Position numbers and translations under genes: made by a program
Part shown: in pieces, positions 30,811 to 39,186 of the stretch
How positions within the stretch are numbered: position 1 is the first letter of the stretch
How the letters are laid out: the number at the start of each line of letters is the position of its first letter
Notes under the pieces: generated by a model
What the model was told of the DNA's origin: nothing
Database searches by the model: none
The model's input: only the letters and a program-made list of their open reading frames with translations
Assembly: GCF_040548735.1 (NCBI RefSeq)
Contig: NZ_JBEPSD010000001.1
Location: forward strand, 1,550,001 to 1,614,000
From: Rhodanobacter soli
GTDB taxonomy: Bacteria; Pseudomonadota; Gammaproteobacteria; Xanthomonadales; Rhodanobacteraceae
Direction: 5' to 3'
DNA length: 64,000 nt

Positions 30811-33800
30811 TCAACTGGGCGGATCAGTTCGTGCTATGTCACTCCAGCCGTGGTCGAACGTGAACGTCCGGGCGTGGCCGACGGGGTTCTGAATTCTGAG
30901 TACGTGGGCTTGTGCTGGATCGGTTGCGCGCTCGACCACGTACAACCAGTACGCATCGCCCTTTTCGCGTGCGCAGTCGAATTGCCTGTATGACAGTCCT
31001 ACGGGGCGATCTTTCAAGGTGCCCGTCATCGACTTCACTTCGACCCAGCGAATCTGCCTGCCACCACTGTCGGCCTCGAAGAGGTCAAAACCCGGGTTGC
31101 CATCCGGAGTGCGGCACAGCGTTGGCTCAAGACCAATGATCAGGTCGATTGCACGCCCTTCGATCTGCATCCGTGCCGCCTGATCGAGGCCATCGGGATC
31201 GGGGCCATCATCATCGGGATGCGTGCCGACGTAGGAGACGAATGGACGCCCGCCTACGTGGCCAGGCGTCCTCTTTCCTTGACCGCCGCCTTTGCCGCCG
31301 CCCTTGTCACCAGCGGTGCCGTGGCCACCTCCATTGCCCTGGCCACCGCCGCGCGAAGTCCCGGTGCCAGAGCGCCCTTGACCACCACTTCCCGCACCTG
31401 TGCCCACGCCGTCACCGCCGTCCGGATCAGGGGTGCCGGGCGGGATATCCGGCATGTCATCGCCGTACAGATCTTTCGCACCGTCGTACACGTCGCCGTC
31501 GGGCCGCTCGTCGGCCTCCGGCTCGGGCGCTGGCGATGGCTCCGGTTCTGGCGTTGGATTCGCGCTCAGTCGGGACGTCAGCTCGGCAACGATAGCGGGG
31601 TCTCTTCGTAGCAGATCGAGAATCGCCGGATCGATGCCTGCCTCTTTGGCAAGCTGATCGATGATCGGCGGCTTGAAGGTGATCTTGGTCAGGAGGAAGG
31701 GGTTGGGCTTCCAGCCGAGGGTGTCGAACACGACGAGCCCCGGAGGAACAAGCTCGCCGTCGCCATTCGGCACCCAGGCGACCTGATTGAGCGTCCGGAC
31801 GAAGGCGGCGTCGAATCGGGCGGTCTTTGCCTCGCGGGAGTAGCCCCACTTGTAGGAGCCGTAGAAGGCGGCAGTCCCGCGCGCCTCCAGATCAGCCAAC
31901 GCCTCCCACAGCACCTTCACTCTGGCTGCGGCCTCCTCGGGCTTCAGCGTGGGCAAGAACTCCAGCAGCTGGGTCAACCCACGAAGGGTGAAGTCCTCTG
32001 GCTGGCTTTCCCAGCTTGCACGCTCAAGGCCTGCTTCTCTGCGAATCTGCGCCTTCTCGGCATGCCCCAGTCCCGACGGTGTTGCTTGCGGGATGAGGTA
32101 GCGGCTTGCGCCACACGACACCAGCAGGTCACGGATGTCTTCACCGCGCAGGCAGTCGTATTCGTTGTCGACGATCAAGATGTCTGGCACACCGGCGAAG
32201 AGCTGCTGCAGGCGGTCGGTGGCGATGTAGATCTCGCCGGGCTTGGCGACGTAAGCTTTGCCATCGCCAGTGTCGACCACCATCACAAAGGTGGTGTCGC
32301 GCAGGGCTGACCGGAGCTTTTCCTTCTGCGCCGTTGAGTCGATGTTGAAGGCCGCACGGATGCGCTCGATATCGGCCGCGTAGGCCTCGTCTCCCACATC
32401 CACCTCTTGCTGCTGGTACTTCGGCAGGAGGTTCCAGACGACGTCATCCACCGGGTCGGGTTCGGTGATGCCCAGCGAGATCAGGAACAAGCGCACCTCG
32501 GGTGTCGCACACACCGCGCGGCGCATCGTCGGGAAACTGGTGGCAATGGCGCTGGGCAGGAAGGCCTTGGCCTTTCCGTTCTCGCGAGCAACGACGTGCG
32601 TACCGTCATCGAGGCGGATGAGCGGAACAGTGTCCAGATGGCGACGCAGTGCCTTCTCCTGGCCACTCAGGGATTCGTACAGCCGCAATACCCACTCGTC
32701 GGATTGCGCCTCAAGGAACTCCTTGGTCAGGTTCGGCACCAGCTTTGTCGGCGTGATCTCGTCGATATCGAGTTCGCGCATCAGGTACTGGCGGATCTCG
32801 GGCGCCTTGTCCTGAGTGATGTCGCCGGACAGCCAAGCGGCGACCTCCGAACCGAACAGCGCCGCAACCTGTTCCGGGCTGAACAGCTCGCGCAACTCCT
32901 GCGTTCGCGCCAGCTTGGCCTGATGGGCGGTGGCATGCCCGTCGTCGAAGGTCGGAAGCAGCTCCTCGTCCTGAAACGCCTGCCGGACGGCATCAAACAT
33001 CGGGGCGAAACGAGATTCCTTTGGGAATTTCTCGCGGTCAAGCGGCAGGCAGCGTAGCACGGCGACATCCAGCATTGCCTTGTCCCTCATCCAGCGCATC
33101 GCTTCCACCAGCAGGCCGGATGTTTCCTTGACCAGATGCCGGTTCCACGGCTCGCCGGGCGGAATGTTGTCGCGGCTTGGCGTAGTGCGGTACGGCCCCT
33201 GCACGAGAAAGCCAAGGTGGCTCTCAACCACCGTAGGGAAGAAAACCACCAGCGGCGACTTGGCCAGCGGCTGCACCGCCCAGCGACCAGGGGCGTCCTT
33301 TACCGCAACCAGTGAAAAAGCGATTTCCACCCGCCCTACCTTCTGCTCCTCGGCAGAAAACACGTCGCGGTAGAACACCAGCCAGTTCTGGTCGACTTCC
33401 GGCCGATCATCCTCTTTACCGATCACCGTGATGCGCTGGACATTGGATCCGAGCGATTCGGGGGCGTTGCGCAGATAGAACCCCGATGCGCCACCCTCGG
33501 CGCTCCAGTTGATTTCGTCAATGTGGCGCAGGAACAGCAGCGCACCCGGGCCCAAGTGGCGAAACCCTGCCATGATGTCCTGCGCTGCGCTCGCGTCCTC
33601 CGGCTTCAGGGGAAGGACGATCTGCGTCTCGTCAGCCGCGCGTACCGAACGTGCCAACCGCTTCGGGAAGACGTAGTTCTCGATGGCGAAGTCCTCCTCG
33701 CCAGAGTGAATCTCCGGAAGATCGGTGACGGTGTAGACAGACTTGAAGCCGAGGCCGAAGCGCCCGATGGACGACTCGTTCTTGGTGCTCTCGGCGATGT

Positions 33801-34068
33801 CGCAGACGCTTCGGACGTCGGCCTCGTCGAACGGCTTGCCGAAATGCGAGAGCATCAGGCGGGTCGGGGTCAGGGTGAACGCAACCTTGCGTGATCCGTG
33901 CCAGTCGCCGCGCCTGCCCAAGGCATCCTCGGCGTTCTGCAGCAGTTCGAAGATGAAGTGGGTGCGGTCGTCGTACAGGCCAGCAGCCAGCTTTCCGGAC
34001 TTCTGGGCCCCTTTGGTGCCGTAGCTCTCCCGGTTCTCCTCACAAATTGCCTCGTACTTGGATGTCAC
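30811..34068 (-). CDS. GHKL (sacsin/Hsp90-like) ATPase with C-terminal DUF3883 domain
   Basis: A protein of about 1085 aa from GTG at 34068 (GGGGGA upstream); longer starts at 34074 and 34095 are possible. The N-terminus is a GHKL ATPase of sacsin/NOV type: HFIFELLQNAEDAL (N-box), GKPFDEADVRSVCDIAESTKN and IGRFGLGFKSVY (G2 box). A long helical middle follows, then a Glu/Pro and Gly-rich linker of about 120 residues. The end is a DUF3883 domain with a nuclease-like ending GFDLFEAD and RWVEVKSM (E-x-K). Such ATPases recur in defence islands. It is divergent from the HTH-UvrD-Mod-Res operon. Confidence 0.85.
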   Translation of the reverse strand: MTSKYEAICEENRESYGTKGAQKSGKLAAGLYDDRTHFIFELLQNAEDALGRRGDWHGSRKVAFTLTPTRLMLSHFGKPFDEADVRSVCDIAESTKNESSIGRFGLGFKSVYTVTDLPEIHSGEEDFAIENYVFPKRLARSVRAADETQIVLPLKPEDASAAQDIMAGFRHLGPGALLFLRHIDEINWSAEGGASGFYLRNAPESLGSNVQRITVIGKEDDRPEVDQNWLVFYRDVFSAEEQKVGRVEIAFSLVAVKDAPGRWAVQPLAKSPLVVFFPTVVESHLGFLVQGPYRTTPSRDNIPPGEPWNRHLVKETSGLLVEAMRWMRDKAMLDVAVLRCLPLDREKFPKESRFAPMFDAVRQAFQDEELLPTFDDGHATAHQAKLARTQELRELFSPEQVAALFGSEVAAWLSGDITQDKAPEIRQYLMRELDIDEITPTKLVPNLTKEFLEAQSDEWVLRLYESLSGQEKALRRHLDTVPLIRLDDGTHVVARENGKAKAFLPSAIATSFPTMRRAVCATPEVRLFLISLGITEPDPVDDVVWNLLPKYQQQEVDVGDEAYAADIERIRAAFNIDSTAQKEKLRSALRDTTFVMVVDTGDGKAYVAKPGEIYIATDRLQQLFAGVPDILIVDNEYDCLRGEDIRDLLVSCGASRYLIPQATPSGLGHAEKAQIRREAGLERASWESQPEDFTLRGLTQLLEFLPTLKPEEAAARVKVLWEALADLEARGTAAFYGSYKWGYSREAKTARFDAAFVRTLNQVAWVPNGDGELVPPGLVVFDTLGWKPNPFLLTKITFKPPIIDQLAKEAGIDPAILDLLRRDPAIVAELTSRLSANPTPEPEPSPAPEPEADERPDGDVYDGAKDLYGDDMPDIPPGTPDPDGGDGVGTGAGSGGQGRSGTGTSRGGGQGNGGGHGTAGDKGGGKGGGQGKRTPGHVGGRPFVSYVGTHPDDDGPDPDGLDQAARMQIEGRAIDLIIGLEPTLCRTPDGNPGFDLFEADSGGRQIRWVEVKSMTGTLKDRPVGLSYRQFDCAREKGDAYWLYVVERATDPAQAHVLRIQNPVGHARTFTFDHGWSDIARTDPPS

Positions 34069-34193
34069 CGTCACTCCCCCTTCAGTCAGGCACATTTTTC
34101 AGTGCCAAGTTTGCTCAAGTCTGCACAATCGGGAAGTATCATGACAAGATTCGGCACAGACCAAGCACAGCGCAAATGAGATTAGGAGGGCGG
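34069..34193. promoter_or_regulatory. Divergent promoter region of the defence-type locus
   Basis: This 125-bp region separates the minus-strand GHKL gene from the plus-strand operon and must hold both promoters. The adjacent HTH protein may bind here. An RBS (AGGAGGG) precedes 34194. Confidence 0.5.
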
Positions 34194-34406
34194 ATGAACG
34201 ACCAGCCGGACGAGATCCTCACGATTGACGAGGTTGCCGCCTACCTGAAGGCAGGCAAGCGCACGGTCTATCGCCTCGCGGCGAGCGGCAAGCTCCCGGC
34301 GTTCAAGCTCGGCGGCACCTGGCGTTTTCGTCGCGGCGAGTTGGATGAGTGGATTGCCAGCCGTATCGGCGAAGGGATGATGGACGACGGCGCGGGGGCG
34401 GAATGA
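34194..34406 (+). CDS. Excisionase/MerR-like HTH protein
   Basis: A 70-aa DNA-binding protein from the ATG at 34194 with AGGAGGG upstream. ILTIDEVAAYLKAGKRTVYRLAASGKLPAFKLGGTWRFRR is the standard HTH_17 (winged helix) fold. The stop overlaps the start of the helicase gene (ATGA). It is probably a regulator or targeting subunit for the operon rather than an excisionase, since no integrase is paired with it. Confidence 0.85.
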   Translation: MNDQPDEILTIDEVAAYLKAGKRTVYRLAASGKLPAFKLGGTWRFRRGELDEWIASRIGEGMMDDGAGAE

Positions 34407-37327
34407 CCTCCAGCGCCACTGCCCTCCAGTCCAAGGCCAATCCTCAGCAGCTTGAAGCCATCTTTGCCACCGATGGCCCGGTGCTCATTATTGCCGGACC
34501 AGGATCGGGCAAGACCTTCACGCTTGTCGAGCGCATCGTCTACCTCATTACCCACATGGGAGTCGCGCCGGAGTCGCTGCTGGTCGTCACTTTCACCGAC
34601 AAGGCCGCACGCGAGCTGACCACCCGCATCTCCAATCGGTTGGCCGAGCTGAACATTCAGTTCAATTTGAACGAGATGTACCTCGGGACCTTCCACTCCA
34701 TCTGCCTACGGATGTTGGAGGATTACCGCGAGTTTACCCGGCTCAAGCGCAGCTTCACGCTGTTCGACCAGTTCGACCAGCAGTACTTCCTCTACCAGCA
34801 CATCAAAGACTTCCGCTCGCTGCCCGATGCCCAGCTCGTCATGGGTGATGACCAAACGGGCCGCTGGGCACAGTCGGAGAATCTGCTCAAGTGGCTCAAC
34901 AAGGTTGGCGAGGAAGCGCTCGATGCGGCCACGCTGGCGGCGGCCACGGAAGTGGAAATCCGTGCGCTGGCCGCCTGCTTTGCCAAGTACCAGGAGCTGC
35001 TGAACGAGTACAACTCGCTGGACTTCTCCGGCATCCAGTACGAGGCCCTGCAACTGCTGGAAAAACGCCCCGAGGTGCTGGCTCAACTGCGCGACAAACT
35101 CACCCACCTGATGGTGGACGAGTACCAGGACACCAACACCATTCAGGAGCGCATCCTCCTGTTGCTGGCGGGAGAGCGTCGCAATCTGTGCGTGGTGGGC
35201 GACGACGACCAGGGCTTGTACCGCTTTCGCGGGGCCACCATTCGCAACATTCTGGAGTTCCCGGCGCTGTTCGATGGCGGCCAGTGCAAGCAAGTCAGGC
35301 TCGCCGTCAACTACCGCTCGCACCCGGATATCATCCGCTTCTACAACGAGTGGATGAAGGAACAGCAGTGGGACGACGGCACCCGCGTCTTCCGCTTCGC
35401 CAAGCAGATCGTGCCACGCGAGGACGACTTCCCTGACCCCCCCACGGCGGTGCGGTTGGCCGCCAGCGACGACAAGGGGGACACCGCCAACTGGCATGCC
35501 GAGGTGCTGGCCTTCCTCAACGGCCTGAAGGCTTCAGGCCAGCTTGCGGATTGGAGCCAGGTGGCCTTTCTGTTCCGCTCGGTCAAGAACGACAAGGTGG
35601 TGGCGCTGGCGCGCTTCCTCGAAGCGCAGGGCGTGCCCGTATTCTCGCCCCGCTCGAATATGTTTTTCGAGCGCTCGGAAATCCGCCTGATGATCGGCGC
35701 GCTGATCTTCCTGTTCCCGCAGTTCTCCAAGGTGCGGGCGTGGGCCGAAGGCGTCACGCTGCCGATCTGGGACTACTACGACCACCTCTGCTTCAAGCCC
35801 TTCACCGACGAGCTGCGCAAACCGGAAAACAGGCCACTACTGGATTGGGCGCGTCCTCTGGCCAAGCGCCACGCGGTGCTCACACAGAACACCGACTACG
35901 CCTTCTCCGGCCTGTTCTACCAATTGCTGCAGTTCCCGCTGTTTTCGCGCTTCCTCACCGATGAATCCGTACAAGGCGTGGACAAGGGGCGCGCGGCGCG
36001 CAACCTCGGCACCTTCTCAAAGCTGCTCACCAAGTTCGAATACTTGCACTTTGTCAGCGTGCTCAATCCCGAGTGGTTAGAAAAGAACCTGCGCGACCTG
36101 TTCAACCAGTTTCTGCGCTTCTTGCAGGACGGCGGGATCGGCGAATACGAGGACGAGGCCGAGTATGCACCCAAAGGCTGCATCTCGTTCCTGACCATCC
36201 ACCAGTCCAAGGGGCTGGAGTTTCCGGTGGTGGTGTGCGGCTCGCTGGAGGCGGTGCCGCGCAAGCAGTACGGCGCGCTCGACGTGTTGCTGGAAGACGG
36301 CGGCTACCTTTCCAAGGAACGGTTTGAGCCACTCGACCACATCAAGAACTTCGACTTCTGGCGGCTGTTCTACACCGCGTTTTCGCGCGCGCAGAACCTG
36401 CTGGTGCTGGCCGCGCAGGAGCGACAAGGGCGAGGCCTGGGCAAGTCGCCTTCCAAGTATTTCGAAAGGATGTTCTACGAGCTGCCGAACTGGCGTGATA
36501 TTGACCTTTCGGGGCTCACCTTCGAGCCCATGAAGCAGATCAACCTCAAGCGCGAGTATTCGTTCACTTCGGACATCACTGTGTACGAAAACTGCGCGGA
36601 GCAGTACCGCTTCTTCAAGGATCTGGAGTTCGCAGCCATCCGCGAGAGCCCGATGCTGTTCGGTACTTTGGTTCACCAAACCATTGAGGACATTCACAAG
36701 ACGGTGCTACGCGGTGAGGAGGCTACTCTCAGTCGTGAGGCCATCGAGGGGTGGTTTTCAACCAACTACGCCATGCTCTCGAAGAAGGAGCGCGTCTACC
36801 TTGCGCCCAGCTCGCAGCAGGCCGCGCTGCTGCACGTGATGCGCTACTTCGAGCGCGAGAACGGCCACTGGGATCGCATCAAGGAGGCCGAGGTCGAGAT
36901 CTCGCTCATCAAGGAGCAATACATCCTCAAGGGTAGCGTCGACCTGATTCGGGGCGAACACGACACGGTCGAGATCATCGACTTCAAGTCGGAGAAAAAG
37001 CCCGACATGGAGAAGGAGCGGGATCGCCTGCGCCAGTACCAGCACCAGTTGGAGGTATACGCCCACTTGGTGGAAGAGCGCACCGGCCAGAAGGTCAGCC
37101 GGATGCATCTGTACTACACCGGCGAAGACGGCGGGAACCCCTACGTGTCGTTCACCAAGGACGACCGCGCCATCGGCAAGACCATCGCGCGCTTCGACGA
37201 CATCGTGGCGCGTATCGAGCGGCAGGACTACCAGATCGCCGCACGTCCGGCCAAGTTGTGCCAGAGCTGCGATATGCGCGCCTACTGCGACAACAAGAAT
37301 TGGAAATTCAGGAACAACGACAAATGA
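34403..37327 (+). CDS. UvrD/AddA-like helicase with C-terminal Fe-S RecB nuclease
   Basis: A 974-aa superfamily 1 helicase from the ATG at 34403. Motifs are GPGSGKTFTLVERI (I), LMVDEYQDTN (II), QGLYRFRGA (III), NYRSHPDI (IV), TIHQSKGLEFPVV (V) and FYTAFSRAQNLL (VI). After residue ~720 comes YENCAEQYRF, then GSVDLIRGEHDTVEIIDFKSEK (D-DxK core) and CQSCDMRAYC. These four cysteines around a PD-(D/E)XK core match the AddB/Cas4-type 4Fe-4S nuclease. One polypeptide thus has 3'-5' helicase and nuclease parts. Overlaps by 4 bp at both ends with neighbours. Confidence 0.9.
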   Translation: MTSSATALQSKANPQQLEAIFATDGPVLIIAGPGSGKTFTLVERIVYLITHMGVAPESLLVVTFTDKAARELTTRISNRLAELNIQFNLNEMYLGTFHSICLRMLEDYREFTRLKRSFTLFDQFDQQYFLYQHIKDFRSLPDAQLVMGDDQTGRWAQSENLLKWLNKVGEEALDAATLAAATEVEIRALAACFAKYQELLNEYNSLDFSGIQYEALQLLEKRPEVLAQLRDKLTHLMVDEYQDTNTIQERILLLLAGERRNLCVVGDDDQGLYRFRGATIRNILEFPALFDGGQCKQVRLAVNYRSHPDIIRFYNEWMKEQQWDDGTRVFRFAKQIVPREDDFPDPPTAVRLAASDDKGDTANWHAEVLAFLNGLKASGQLADWSQVAFLFRSVKNDKVVALARFLEAQGVPVFSPRSNMFFERSEIRLMIGALIFLFPQFSKVRAWAEGVTLPIWDYYDHLCFKPFTDELRKPENRPLLDWARPLAKRHAVLTQNTDYAFSGLFYQLLQFPLFSRFLTDESVQGVDKGRAARNLGTFSKLLTKFEYLHFVSVLNPEWLEKNLRDLFNQFLRFLQDGGIGEYEDEAEYAPKGCISFLTIHQSKGLEFPVVVCGSLEAVPRKQYGALDVLLEDGGYLSKERFEPLDHIKNFDFWRLFYTAFSRAQNLLVLAAQERQGRGLGKSPSKYFERMFYELPNWRDIDLSGLTFEPMKQINLKREYSFTSDITVYENCAEQYRFFKDLEFAAIRESPMLFGTLVHQTIEDIHKTVLRGEEATLSREAIEGWFSTNYAMLSKKERVYLAPSSQQAALLHVMRYFERENGHWDRIKEAEVEISLIKEQYILKGSVDLIRGEHDTVEIIDFKSEKKPDMEKERDRLRQYQHQLEVYAHLVEERTGQKVSRMHLYYTGEDGGNPYVSFTKDDRAIGKTIARFDDIVARIERQDYQIAARPAKLCQSCDMRAYCDNKNWKFRNNDK

Positions 37328-39186
37328 GCAAGAACACACCTGCGCAGGACAGCCTGCAGCTGGCCACGTCCGATGGCGGCACCACCAACGTCGAGAAATA
37401 CGAGTTTGAGCCGATCAAGGGCTACCCCATGCTCAACTGGCGAGGCAAGCGCCCGTTCACCTCGACGCAGTATTACCCGGCGCAGTTGAAGGAAGTTCAC
37501 GGCGAAGAAGTGGACGGCTGGCGCAACAAGATTTTCTGGGGCGACAACCTGCAGGTGATGAGCCACCTTCTGAAGGAGTTCCGGGGCAAGGTGGACCTGA
37601 TCTATATCGATCCGCCGTTTGACTCGAAAGCTGACTATCGAAAGAAGATTCAAGTCAAGCAAAGAGACGTTGAATCAAGCAACACCTCGTTTGAGGAGAA
37701 GCAGTATTCCGACATCTGGAACAACGATGAGTATCTCCAGTTCATGTTTGAGAGACTCATTCTTATGAGGGAACTGCTCTCGGAGGAGGGGGCAATATAC
37801 CTGCACTGCGACTACAGAAAATCTCACGAACTTCGTTGCTTGCTTGATGAGGTATTCGGAAAGGATAACTTCCTGAATTCCATAGTTTGGATGTTCGGAA
37901 CCCGTAGCTCCATAAAAACCTCTTGGAAAAGAAGCCATCACGACATCCATTTCTACAAGAAGAACAAAGATCCAGTGTACAACTGGAACGATGAAATGGT
38001 CATCGAACCGCTCTCAGAGGCTACGATCAAAAAGTACAGGCTGGAAGATGAAAATGGCAGGTATCGACTAAACGGTCGATTTCTGAAAGGAAGTCCGGTC
38101 AAGGGGGCGAAAGATGTTGATCCAGACTGGGAAAAGACACACCCTGAGCTTGTTGTTCGTGACTATCTACGGGACGGGAAAGTCGCCAACGACTACTTCT
38201 TCATCGACATTGAGAATCAATCGTCCGACAACAGAACGGACTACCCAACGCAAAAGCCTGAGGAACTGCTTTACAAGCTGATATCTGCGTCCACAAAACC
38301 TGGTGGATTGGTCTTTGATTGCTTCATGGGTTCTGGTACAGCTCAAGCTGTTGCATTGAAGATGGGCCGTAGATTTTTGGGTGCAGATATAAATCTTGGA
38401 TCAGTGCAGACTACGACGGCTAGGCTTCTGAAAGCCGCCGAACAACTACGCAAAAAGACTCTAGAAGCAGAAGGAATTTGCTATGCGGGATTTGAAATTT
38501 ACAACGTCAATCACTACGACGTGTTTCGCAACCCCGTTCAGGCCAAGGAACTGCTGATCGAGGCGCTGGAGGTGCAGAAGCTGGAGTTCAGCACCGTATT
38601 CGACGGAGAAAAGGACGGCCGCATGGTCAAGATCATGCCCGTCAACCGCATCGCCACGCGCGCCGACCTCAATGAACTGATAGCAGGCTTCGACTACAAG
38701 GCCTGGGAGCGCAAGCAGAACGAGAGCTCCAACCGCCCGGTCGAGAAGATCACCCTCGTCTGCATGGGCCACGAGCCGGATTTGGCCGCGCAGTTGGAAC
38801 TGGCCGCCAAGCCCTTCAAGATCGACGTCGAGGTGGTGGATATTCTGCGTGACAAGGCCGACCTGGAGTTCAAGCGCGACTCGCAGGCCAAGGTTGCCAT
38901 CAAGAAGGGCGAACTGCGCATCGAGAAGTTCTACCCGATGAACCTGCTGCAGAAGCTCTCGCTGCAGAAGGAGTCAGTCGAGGACTGGAAGGAGCTGGTC
39001 GAGTCGGTGCTGATCGACTGGAACTACGATGGCGCAGTGCTGCAACCAGCGGTGGTGGACATCCCCGGCAAGAACGATCTGGTCAAGGGTGCATACATCG
39101 TTCCCCAGGATGCGGGCACCATCCGCGTGAAGATTACCGACCTACTCTCGGAGTCTTGGGAAGGAAGCGTGAGCCATGGCGACTAA
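37324..39186 (+). CDS. Type III-like site-specific DNA methyltransferase (Mod)
   Basis: A 620-aa beta-class MTase. The catalytic motif DPPF (VDLIYIDPPFDSKADY) precedes the AdoMet motif FDCFMGSGTAQA, the beta-class order, and YPTQKPEELL follows the class pattern. It probably makes N6-methyladenine or N4-methylcytosine as the self-marking subunit of the Res gene downstream. The central part (about 37630-38500) is visibly richer in A/T than the flanks, suggesting a swapped target-recognition section. Overlaps UvrD by 4 bp and Res by 11 bp. Confidence 0.9.
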   Translation: MSKNTPAQDSLQLATSDGGTTNVEKYEFEPIKGYPMLNWRGKRPFTSTQYYPAQLKEVHGEEVDGWRNKIFWGDNLQVMSHLLKEFRGKVDLIYIDPPFDSKADYRKKIQVKQRDVESSNTSFEEKQYSDIWNNDEYLQFMFERLILMRELLSEEGAIYLHCDYRKSHELRCLLDEVFGKDNFLNSIVWMFGTRSSIKTSWKRSHHDIHFYKKNKDPVYNWNDEMVIEPLSEATIKKYRLEDENGRYRLNGRFLKGSPVKGAKDVDPDWEKTHPELVVRDYLRDGKVANDYFFIDIENQSSDNRTDYPTQKPEELLYKLISASTKPGGLVFDCFMGSGTAQAVALKMGRRFLGADINLGSVQTTTARLLKAAEQLRKKTLEAEGICYAGFEIYNVNHYDVFRNPVQAKELLIEALEVQKLEFSTVFDGEKDGRMVKIMPVNRIATRADLNELIAGFDYKAWERKQNESSNRPVEKITLVCMGHEPDLAAQLELAAKPFKIDVEVVDILRDKADLEFKRDSQAKVAIKKGELRIEKFYPMNLLQKLSLQKESVEDWKELVESVLIDWNYDGAVLQPAVVDIPGKNDLVKGAYIVPQDAGTIRVKITDLLSESWEGSVSHGD

